Shown here: in pieces, positions 38,801 to 48,600 of the stretch | How positions within the stretch are numbered: the stretch's first letter is position 1 | How the letters are laid out: each line of letters begins with the position of its first letter | Assembly: GCA_002471275.1 (NCBI GenBank) | Contig: DKPQ01000017.1 | Coordinates: 558,001 to 622,000 of the forward strand | From: Flammeovirgaceae bacterium UBA7330 | GTDB lineage: Bacteria; Bacteroidota; Bacteroidia; Cytophagales; Cyclobacteriaceae | DNA length: 64,000 bases | Direction: 5' to 3' | The notes under the pieces: model-generated | The model's database searches: none | What the model was told of the DNA's origin: nothing | Seen by the model: only the letters and a program-made list of their open reading frames with translations | Position numbers and translations under genes: made by a program

Positions 38801-41800
38801 CCATTGCAGTAAGGGTGACCAATAAAGAATCACCTTCATCAATAACAATGTCATTAATAGGTTCAAGGGTTGGAATATTATTATTATCCACAAGGATAGC
38901 AATCGTATCCGCATCAAATCCTCCGTTTTGATCGTGGATTGAGATTGCGACATTCTCATAATATCCTGAGTCGCTTTCTAAAGGGCTCAAGGTTAAAAGA
39001 CCTGTCCCGTCACCATAATCATCCAAACTACCAAATGAAGGCAGGTTAGAAATATCGTAATTAATGCTTTCAGCATCAACATCCTCAGCATAAAGTGGGA
39101 TTTCTAATGTGGTATTGATTTTAATTACAATATCATTGACCGGATCTAATACGGGTAAATTGTTTAAGGTAACCGCTGAGATTTCCTGTGAAGAGGAATC
39201 TCCGCCTGCATTCGATGCGATTATTCTGTAATAATATGTGGCATTTGAAAAAAGGCCGCTATCAAGGTATGAAGTAGTTTCCGCGGGAAGACTTGTCAGA
39301 TACAGGTAACTATTATTTGTGTTAGCTGACCGGTAAATGATAAATTCATCCTCAGTATTACTCACATCATCCCATCCAATGAGAATGGAACTTGGAGATA
39401 AAGCTGTTGCTGAAATATTTTCTGGGGCATTTGGAGCAGGAGGGAGCGGATCGGTGGTGACTGCGACAATGCTAGATGTATTTCTGTAAAACTCTGTTCC
39501 CTGGACCGTAAACTCACCATTGTTCGAGCCTCCATTCCAATAATTGGCAAGGAAAACCAAATCGCCAGAGGAGTATCCACTTTCAATCCCGTTGATATTA
39601 CCACTTATTCCTTCCAGTCCGGTTATCAGGTCTTTGGAAAAATCTACCTCAGCAATGATCAGATCTCCAATCTGCGGAGTGAAATTATAGTAATTGCTAT
39701 TATTGTCATATTTCCAAACACCACTCTCATATTTTATGGCGATGAGATGATCACTGTTGCTGCCATTGGGGGAAGGGTTAAACCTTGAGTGAACACTTTC
39801 CTCCGAGTACATGATATATCCGGTTCCTTTGGCATTATCAATCGCAGCTATTCCGTTGTTTATTGGAGCAATTAACTCTTTATTTGAACCTATTATATCG
39901 GATTGACCATAAATACCCAGTGCTGTCAGTTGATAATAGTATGTTGTTTCAGGCTCTAAACCGGAATCAATAAATGAAGTATCATTTGCAGAAGCTATTA
40001 CTATCGGGTAGTAAGGGCCATCAGAAGAGGTAGCCCTATATATTTGAAATCCAGTCTCATCTTCGCTTTCATCATTCCAACTAAGTGAAATATTATCATA
40101 ACCGCCAACCATAGCTGTAAAACCTGAGGGTGAATTGGGTTTTATATCTGGAATCGAATTTCCATCGGAGAAGACAACGTCAGGTATTCTCTCTCTGCTG
40201 ATTCCTGCTTCACTGGATTGCCAATAAACTTCCATACCCTGTCCACCGTTTCTTTCAAAAAAAGTAATAACAATGGGGTAGGCGCCAGACTCCGAAAAGT
40301 AGTGATTACCAGTTTCTGATTTCATCCCATGTAACCCATCATTATTAACAACGAGATCGGATTCATCATAATCACCGATGTACAGTTTACTCCCATCATC
40401 TGATCGGGTTTCGAAAGTATATGTCCCAGCAATAGGTATGTTAATAAAACCACTCCAGTAAAAAGCAATGAAATTGTTCTGTGGAGCCTGATCAATACTG
40501 ACATTTGGGGTAACTCCCTCATCCAGAGGTGTTAAGTTATTGAAATTTGGCAGTACCGTCCAATCTCCTTGATAATACTTGTATTGCAATCCTGTAAAGC
40601 CAGGAGAAGCCACTAGCTGATTGCTTGCAGCAGAAACATTACCATTGAAGTCTCTGGCCTTTACCGTGAACTGGTATACCTGGCCTTCAATGAGGTTATA
40701 AACGGTTGCTGAGTTTGTTCCCGTGACCACTGACTTATTATTCCCTTTATACACGTCGTATTTGTATACCCCTACATCGTCGGTAGACTCATCCCACGAT
40801 AGCGTTATTGTATTTGGAGTCTTTGACATCAAAGTCAGGTTCAAAGGCGCTGTTGGAGCAATATTATCCACCAGGGTTCTAACCTTAGCTTCTGTTGAAA
40901 CAGGTGCAGCACCTGATTCATTGACAGCACGGATTATATAGTGATAATCAGTATTTGGGTTTAGTAATGAATCCTGAAATGAAAGAACATTGGCCCCAGT
41001 AATACCAGCCAGCACATAATCTTCCCCGGAAGCTAAGCTTCGATAGATTTCGAAAGCTGTTTCCTCGTATGCAGGATTGGGATTATCGGACCAGTTCAGT
41101 TGAATTTTTGTTTTAGACAGCGCATACCCAGTAAGACCTATGGCTGCTGTTGGTTTGTTGGGACCATTGGCATCCACAACCTTAAAGGGTGAGGATAAGC
41201 TACTTGAACATCCAAATTGTTCTGTAACATTGGCATAATAAACACCAGGTGAGCTTAGGGAAATAATGCGACTGGTTTCAAATGGAGTCGTTGATCCATC
41301 TTCAAACCAGCTATACTCAATATATCCGTTGGGTAATTCTACTTCCACACTTGAGCTACCGTCCGGAGCAGGCAAAACTTTACTGGCTAAACCTACAATT
41401 TGAATATCGGGGGTTTGAGTTTCTTCTTTTTCAGATATAGTAACGGGTGTCGGTGACCATATACTCCAATAAGAACCTCTCTTTATTCTTGCATCATAAA
41501 TGCCAAGTGAAGTAGCTGTATAAGTATTAGAATTGGCTCCTTCAATTAATACACCATCCTTTCTCCATTCATACCCATCAAATCCTGCAGTGAGTCCCAT
41601 TTCTACATTGATCGGATCATTTGGGCAAATGTCTACCAAAGGAATGAATTCATGGATATCTTTATCATTTGTAGAATAGATAAGGGCAGGTTCACCGGTT
41701 AATACTGCGGGGTTTGCTTTGTGAGCTCTTTCCATAAAAGGGAAGAAGTCCAACTCATTGTAGTGTGTATTCCATACACCATGTCCCAAATTGTGATAAA

Positions 41801-42548
41801 GCGTATATCTGATATTGTTGCCATTATCCCACATTACAGTGGTAAGATCAAAAGAAGATCCTGGTGTGGGAGCATTATCCTGACCTCCCTGAGACACCCA
41901 AATTTGTAAATGCTGCAAGGAATCCTTGCCATCTGCATAACTCCATGAGGCAGCAGACATCGGGATAGTCGCAGCAATGTCTCTTGGGAAATGGATGGGA
42001 TATTTCCAGGAACTTTGACCCCCAGCTGATAATCCATGCATGGATATTCTATTTACATCAACATGTAGTAAGGGAAAGTGATTATTAATAAGGTCATTAA
42101 TAATATTGTAATGAGATTCTCCAAAATATCCTGATTCATTTTGCGGAAAAACAACAAAACCTGGCCATGTGCCATTGTCAACTGCATCTCTGTGCTTTTG
42201 ACCTCCATGCTTCATCTGAAACTCATTGTCATAGATACTGCCTGATTCACCTCGTCCATGTAGCATAATAATCATAGGGTATTTTGTGTTTCCGGAAGGA
42301 TCGTAATTGGCAGGCCATTTAATACGAAATGGCATCCCTTTATAGAAATATGCTTTGAAACTATCAGTATTCCATCCAAGTCTTGGGGTTCTGACCCATT
42401 TGACCATAGTACCCCAGCTAGGCTTTTCAATGGTATCCCCAGCATCAAAGTTGATGACCACATCTGAGGGATCCATCACCGGATGCTGTGCTAAAAGGAA
42501 AGATGAGAAAAAGGTCATCATCATGGATAACCAAAATACTTTGTTCAT
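35832..42548 (-). CDS. Giant secreted esterase with PA14, FN3 and WNN modules, T9SS sorted
   Basis: The 2238-residue protein has a signal peptide (1-20, cut before QHPV). An alpha/beta-hydrolase covers ~60-280: IIMLHGRGE, nucleophile Ser174 in GLSAGG, Asp224 in QGGQD, His256 in LGHGVW. Two Ig-like segments (~300-460) and FN3 domains follow. A PA14 domain lies at ~660-800 (YYQGDW, FETRSDDGSKLYI). An unassigned ~140-residue domain at ~894-1036 contains GTGYIMYSEESVHSRF and GNINGIESGYSSGDLVF. Two cadherin-like domains follow, then three WNN modules at ~1318-1490, ~1688-1864 and ~1963-2140. The end (IYPNPFSNKLDI) is a T9SS sorting domain. It is a paralogue of the next gene and probably deacylates the surface polysaccharide. 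Confidence 0.87.
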   Translation of the reverse strand: MNKVFWLSMMMTFFSSFLLAQHPVMDPSDVVINFDAGDTIEKPSWGTMVKWVRTPRLGWNTDSFKAYFYKGMPFRIKWPANYDPSGNTKYPMIIMLHGRGESGSIYDNEFQMKHGGQKHRDAVDNGTWPGFVVFPQNESGYFGESHYNIINDLINNHFPLLHVDVNRISMHGLSAGGQSSWKYPIHFPRDIAATIPMSAASWSYADGKDSLQHLQIWVSQGGQDNAPTPGSSFDLTTVMWDNGNNIRYTLYHNLGHGVWNTHYNELDFFPFMERAHKANPAVLTGEPALIYSTNDKDIHEFIPLVDICPNDPINVEMGLTAGFDGYEWRKDGVLIEGANSNTYTATSLGIYDARIKRGSYWSIWSPTPVTISEKEETQTPDIQIVGLASKVLPAPDGSSSVEVELPNGYIEYSWFEDGSTTPFETSRIISLSSPGVYYANVTEQFGCSSSLSSPFKVVDANGPNKPTAAIGLTGYALSKTKIQLNWSDNPNPAYEETAFEIYRSLASGEDYVLAGITGANVLSFQDSLLNPNTDYHYIIRAVNESGAAPVSTEAKVRTLVDNIAPTAPLNLTLMSKTPNTITLSWDESTDDVGVYKYDVYKGNNKSVVTGTNSATVYNLIEGQVYQFTVKARDFNGNVSAASNQLVASPGFTGLQYKYYQGDWTVLPNFNNLTPLDEGVTPNVSIDQAPQNNFIAFYWSGFINIPIAGTYTFETRSDDGSKLYIGDYDESDLVVNNDGLHGMKSETGNHYFSESGAYPIVITFFERNGGQGMEVYWQSSEAGISRERIPDVVFSDGNSIPDIKPNSPSGFTAMVGGYDNISLSWNDESEDETGFQIYRATSSDGPYYPIVIASANDTSFIDSGLEPETTYYYQLTALGIYGQSDIIGSNKELIAPINNGIAAIDNAKGTGYIMYSEESVHSRFNPSPNGSNSDHLIAIKYESGVWKYDNNSNYYNFTPQIGDLIIAEVDFSKDLITGLEGISGNINGIESGYSSGDLVFLANYWNGGSNNGEFTVQGTEFYRNTSSIVAVTTDPLPPAPNAPENISATALSPSSILIGWDDVSNTEDEFIIYRSANTNNSYLYLTSLPAETTSYLDSGLFSNATYYYRIIASNAGGDSSSQEISAVTLNNLPVLDPVNDIVIKINTTLEIPLYAEDVDAESINYDISNLPSFGSLDDYGDGTGLLTLSPLESDSGYYENVAISIHDQNGGFDADTIAILVDNNNIPTLEPINDIVIDEGDSLLVTLTAMDLDGTDLLTWTHNLPEFASFSPNLDGTAEIHIKPSYTHGGSYLINIEVNDPNGGSAAESFLLTVTEVDPNEEYLINFVYNLNAGLYWNNVNSLTPVNLVDNKGESSSLSFRFITSTWKAFNKGAVTGNNSGVYPDVVIKDYYYFGIFGAPNTVSFKTSGLDPEKVYDFSFFGSSSWTNVPDNGTTIYSIGSDSVSLYVQNNSQNIATLSGISPDLNGEVIVTMNKAPGTPVGYLNAFTIKYVHEAGSLPASPRDLAANYDESTGIELSWIDAPFNETGFEIYRSEDSLNYNLLAVTSANTTNYLDADITDGYTYYYKVRSVNGNGESEFSNISYIELPNVAPSLTLESNYVEMYPGDTVVLTITATDPPANEVTLLLYDAPGFINFEDFGEGDGQITIIPTPSDIGSYTNIQIVAIDNEGAYSSRSLSVDVVEEILYTVSVNFNKDFVAATPWNNTLRAPAANDFFGNLTDENGVNRGMGVRLNTQFGGVFNQGATTGNNSGIAPDNVLKEYYWFGIFGAPETAQIQLEGLNVLGRYNIKFVGSSVYSGSGISDNGETIYKIGNKQVAVDVQANTTTLGIIKDIVPNSSGNVVIDILKGTSASVGYINGLIVEALPATTIDQKPTNLMAEGVSQTAILVSWQDNAYEESGYEIYRSVTGETGPFTLIHTTDEDITSYTETGLSGGTEYTYKVRAKLGGSEYTDYSNVYSAATMAFAVHVNINGDPTYNAPSPWNNIGFLPDNGMIVSNLKDGNNNNTGISLNFVTSLGGENDWGTTTGNNSGVYPDKVLKSFFFMESLEEAEVFIEGLDQSYIYNFRFLGAIETGYTISTKFTINNETVVNWQTNNTSSVSSIIGVEPDIDNKVALHITSGSGSRWSIWNSLVIEAYPNLNSGARVTDEDSDIHSELTIYPNPFSNKLDIKVNANESGEATFSLLDMQGKLLQKFVGKVEKDNQNYFEMIFDEKQLKQGLYLLRIDLNNQSKIHKLIKN

Positions 42549-42604
42549 GGAGGCAATGTGTTATTTGTATAAGTTCCTATCTTTTCAAATAGTCCATTAA
42601 GCTG

Positions 42605-45600
42605 TTATTTCTTAAGTAATTTTACGTTTTTAATGATCCCCTGATCATTAATCATTCTCAAAAGATAGATTTGATCTTTGAGATGACTGAGGTCAATTTT
42701 GGTAGCACTAGATCCGTCATTTAATAGATCCTTTTTAAAGACTTTTTGACCATGTAAATCATAGATTTCGATAGTCAATGATCCTTTCTGTTGATAATCA
42801 ATGTTCAGTTTATTTTCAAAAGGTACAGGATAGATGCTGATAGTATAGGTATTTGACTGACCGAATGTCACTTCAATCATCTCTCCATTAGAATTAGAAT
42901 CATTTTCACCAGCAGCAATTCTCGCAGAGCTTCCCTGTTGAGGTACCGGATATGCTTCAATGACCATCGCATTGAATATTGCCCAGTTAGATCCCAATGT
43001 TTCCTGAACTTTTATCAGTTTTTCTCCATTAATATCTGGGCTTACACCGTAGATGGTTTCTGTTTCGGAAGTGTTATATGTTTGATAATTTACAACAGTA
43101 GTGCTGTCAATGCTGAAATTTGTTCTGATCTGATAACCAGTTTCAATGGCACCAAAGAAGGTGAAATTATATTTTAATGAATGATCCAACCCTTCAACGA
43201 TTATTCTTCCTGGTTCATTGAATGCATCATTGAAAAAGAAGCTTTTCATTACAAGATCAGGAAATACACCTGAATCATCACCTGTTTCAGTACCCCAATC
43301 ATTAAAACCATCCATGGTTTTTTCAAATAATAATCTGATGCCGGTTTCATTGCTATTTTCGTCCCTAAACCCTACAAAGGTTTGTCCATCACTAGGGAAT
43401 GAACTTAGATTGTTCCAGGGTATCGGAGCATCATAAGAAGGGTCTCCGTTGATATTTATATAGACTGAAAACAGAATGGGTGATCCATTTGCTTCATTAC
43501 TAAAATTAGTTGGTCCTTCAGGTCTGATGGCTCTGACCTGGTAATAATAAATTGTGCCCGCAGAAGTGGTCCCATCGATGTAAGCGGGTGAATCTGCAGG
43601 GACACTACCCAAAAGTGTATATGGCCCTCCGGATGTTTCAGCCCTATAAACCTCAAACGAAGTCTCATCAAATGATTTGTCTTCCCAACTGAGCTGAACA
43701 TCTGTTGCAGAGACTCCAACCGCGGTAAGGTTTGAGGGGATAAATGACTGTTCATTGGCTGGATATGCTTCAATAATCATGGCATTGATATATCCGGCAG
43801 GTGCACCATAACCTTTTGATAGATTAACAGTCACCTCACCTGACGCATTTGGTGCAACATCTGAAATAACACCCATTTCAGAGGTATTGTGGTGTACATA
43901 GACAGAGACTTCCTGACTTCCTATTTTGTATACTGTAGAACCATTGTCAGTTACACCGTTACCACTAAATGTGGTGCTGCCAACAAACTTAAAGTTGTAT
44001 CTTTTGGATGGATCTAGTCCATCAACCTTCAACTCAACCTCATCTGGTTTGTTAAATATTCCAAACCAATAGTATTCTTTAAGAACGTTGTCAGGAACAA
44101 CACCCGAGTTATTTCCAGTAGTTGTACCCTGGTTATAATCTCCACCAAACGGGGTCACAATCCGTAAACCGATCCCGCTGTTAGTCCCATTGTTGTCATT
44201 TAAATTCCCAAAATAATCATTAGTCTGAGGTGTTTTATTCGTATTGTTCCAAGGTGAAGGACCAGAAGAATTTTTACTGAAGTTGATAGAAACAGTATAG
44301 AGGATTTCCTGACTTACTGAAATGGAAATAATCTCACTTCGCGAATCACCAACACTGTCAGTAGCTGTGATTTCTATACCATCATAAGTACCTATGTCCT
44401 CAAATGAAGCACTAATTGTTATTTCACCTGCTCCTTCGCCGAAGTCACTGAAACTTGCAAAACCAGGTAAGCCTGTGACTGACAGAGAAATATTGTTGGA
44501 GGGAGGGTCCGTAGCTGTTATGTTAACAATTAACGTTTCGTTAACCCCGACAGTAATATCTCCAACCGGCTGAAGAGTAGGTGGTATATTGGGTACTGAA
44601 ACGGAAACAATATCACTATATACGGAATATCCAAACTGATTAAACGAGCGTACCCTGTAATGATAGGTGTTATTGTCAGTTACTGTTTCATCAATATAAG
44701 AAGTGATATCTGGTGTATTTAGCGTTTCCAGGATAGTAAAGTTAATTCCGTCCAATGATCTTTCGATTTCATAGCCATCCTCGTTATAAGGGGCATCTAC
44801 CCACGAAATTAGCAGGTCCTGATTATTGTCAAGCTGGGCTGTTACATTGGTTGGAGGAGCAGGAGGGTTTCCATTGTCAACAACCCCCTCTATTGTGAAT
44901 CCATTTAAGTAACCGACGGATGCATCTGCAGCCTTACTCATGGAAACTATGATCTCGCCACTTGCATTAGGTGCTATCCCTGAGAAGCTAGCAGTATTCT
45001 GGCTGTTGTTCTGAACATAAAGAGATATTGTATCTCCTGCTATGCTGAAATTGGTATGGCCATTATCAGGGACATTTGACCATACACTACTTGCCAGAAA
45101 TTCAAAATTGTAAGTTTTTTCAGTATCCAAACCTGAAATTAGCAGGTCGACGGTTTCAGGTGCACCGAATATTCCAAAGTAATAATAGTCATTGATTACA
45201 TTATCAGGAAAAACGCCACTGTTGTTTCCGGTTACTGCTCCATCACGCCAGGATTTCCAGGAAGTGGTTTGGAAAACTACATCAATATCAGTGCTGTTCC
45301 CTTCTTCATCAAGCAGGTTCTGTGTGTTCACCGAAGTGATATTGTTCCACGGAGAGCCTGCAGTCACATTTTGCTTTATGTTGACCAGTACTTTTTGATT
45401 GGGATTAATATCCAATATTGAAATGTTTATATCAATACTGGCTGAAGCACCTACAGAGTCAACTACTTCAACGGTTATTGTGTATTCTCCACTATGTGTA
45501 AAATTAGGGTCTAGCTTAAGTAAAGCGGTTGCATCGTTAGATGAAGTAAAGGTTGCAAATGCAGGAAGTCCATTAGTATTCCAGGCTAGTGTTTCAATGC

Positions 45601-48600
45601 CATCTTCATCATCTGCAACTAGCGTAACTTCCAGGCTGTCACCTTCATTTAGAGTAATATCAGGAACAGAAGCCAGAGTGGGGATGTGGTTGCCGGTAAC
45701 TTCTATTTCAAAAATTGTGGTATCAGCTCCACCATGTTGATCATTAACAATAATTTTATTATTGGAATATATACCAGCATCGTCAGAAGAGGGTTGGAAG
45801 GTTAAAGAACCACTACCATCTCCATGATCCACCAGGGTGGCAAAAGAGGGCAGCCCACTGGATGAAAGGATAAGGTTTTCACCATCTATATCTTCTGATA
45901 AGATGGAAAGTACAAGTTCCGTATCAAATTCGAGTAAAACATCTCCAATTGGTTGAATTGTAGGTATATTGTTAAGGGTAGTATCGTTGGAGACATTGGA
46001 TACGGTAGTCCCTCCCGGATTGCTGGCGATTATTTTATAATAGTAGTTAATGTTAGAAAAGAGGTCAGTGTCTACATAATTCATCGAACCAGTAGAAGCT
46101 GAATCTATTGTATTTACCAACAGGAAGTTATTTTGATTGCCCGTGGATCTGAATATTTCAAACTGATACTCATCATCACTGTTATCAGTCCATTGGAGTT
46201 CAATGGAGGAAGGTGAAATCGCAGTCGCTGTCAGACCTGATGGAGCATTGGGTGGTGGCGGCAAAGGAAATGTTGTAGCATAAAATACATTGGTAGCGAG
46301 TTCTATGAGGTTACTTATGCTAGATTCATCAATAGCAATGTCAAAGGCGTAAAAGTCATCAATGTAACCATTGAAGTTGTTGTTGGCCTGATCAAAAGCA
46401 TTGCTACTGTTGGTAGCTCCAAGGCCCCCGGCATTTCCATGGCTGTTTACAGTGCTGTAGCTAATTCCTGAAAGAATGGCTTCCTCAGTGCCATCAATGA
46501 AGATGCTGAGTGTCCCATTATCAAAAACTACAGCCACATGATGCCAATTGTTGGCCGAAATAGGTGCTGATACTGATTGAATATTATGTTGATTTTGTAC
46601 AGCTGCCTCTATGGATCCATTATTGATCCTAATTCCTATTCCATTGGTAGAGCCGCCCTCGTCGTAGATATCCTGCAGACCATTTAGACTTTCGGAATAG
46701 AGCCAAAAGGCCAGAGATCTTTGAGTGAATGCATCATGTATGAATCTGTTGCCCTGGTCCAGGTTGATGTAATCATTGTTGCCCGGGAAATGAATGGAAT
46801 GTGTGCCCTCTTTAACAACCGCATTAGAGAAGACAGGATTATTTACCATCGTGCTGTTTACTCCGTTTCCGGAGTCATCAGTAAGGTCGTTGTCCAGCGA
46901 TAAATGTGCTATAGAAGAGATAGCTGATGGAGGTTGAGACTGACCAAATTCACCCAATGAAATTACATCATAGTAGTAGGTTGTGGAAGCCTCTAGCTGT
47001 GTATCTGAGAATGTTGTGTTATTTGGGGGAACAATTCCAATCGGCCCATAAGGTCCATCAATTTGCGTTGACCTGTACACTTGAAATCCCGTCTCATCGT
47101 CTGAATTATCAGTCCAACTGATATCAATTGTATTGTAGGATACAGCTATTGCGTTGATATTGGTTGGTGCCTCTGGACTTATTTCTGTAAATGATCCATC
47201 ACTATCCTGCATTAAGCCATTTAGTTGAGAAGAAGTCAATACATCATTATCAATGTAGAAATCGTCCAGGTATCCTATAAAATTATTATTCGCTACATCG
47301 AAAGCGTTGCTTCCATTAGTCCCTCCAATTCCGGAACCATCGCTATGATCACTGACTTCACCAAATGGGATATTTGTTTTTGAAGCTACTTCAATGGCGT
47401 TTACAAATAATCTCAATTCCCCATTATCAAATGTTCCGGCAATATGCTGCCATTCCTGGGCTATAAGACCTGATGAAATAATATGGATATCATGGTTATC
47501 CTGAACAGCAAGCTCAATATTTCCATTATTGATTCTCAAACCGAATCCATTGGTTGACCCTCCCTCATCAAACAAATCTTGTATTCCACTGACGGATTCA
47601 GGATATACCCAAAAAGCTACCGTACGGGTGGTAAACTGTTCATGAATAAACTGATTCCCTGTTTCAAAATCGAGGGTGCTACTACTGTTTCCATTTGAAT
47701 AGAGAGAATGGCTACCTTCTTTGACAATCTGGTCATTGAAGCTAAGACCATTGCCAGGATTAGAATTCACACTGTTTGGGGAATCATCAGCATAAGCATT
47801 GTTGAATTTTAGGTTTGCGAGTGGGGTTCCTGTGAATACAGTATATGCAATTACTTGATTACTAAACGGTGATTCATTGCCTGTTAGATCCCTTGCTTTG
47901 ACCTTGAAATTGTAGACCTGTTCCGGAATGAGATTATAAACAGTTACAGAGGTGTCACCCGTAACAATTGATTTCACACCATTCCTATAGATGTCATATT
48001 TCCAAACTCCAACATTGTCTGTAGCCTCATCCCAGGTGATTTCTACTGTCGTTGGCGATGTGCTCAATACCGTTAGGTTTTGCGGAGCAGTTGGAGCAAT
48101 ATTGTCTACCTGTGTTTTAACTGATATTTCGGCAGTTGGGGTAGAAGCTCCATTTTCATTGACAGCACGAATCACATAATAGACCGTTTTGTTGGCTGTT
48201 AAATTCTCATGCAGATAGCTAAGCTCATCAGCTCCTGTGATATGGATCAATTCATAAGGGCCGCCCTGTGTTTCCGATGAATAAATCTCAAACCCTGTCT
48301 CATTGAAGGAAGGGGAAGGATTTTCACTCCAGTTGAGCTGTATAGATGTCTCTGAGGGAGCATGTCCAACCACACCAAGGGCAGGATCTGGACCATTAGG
48401 TCCGTTGGCATCGACAACAGTAAAGGGCTGACTTCTGTTACTTGAACATCCGTATGGCTCTACCACTGAAGCTTCATACAAACCTGGTGTTGTCGCAAGA
48501 AAGGTAACATCAGATCCTATCTCTGTATTGCTACCAGCTTCATACCAGGAGTATTGGACAAATCCACCCGGTAATTTCAGCTCAACGGACGTACTTCCAT

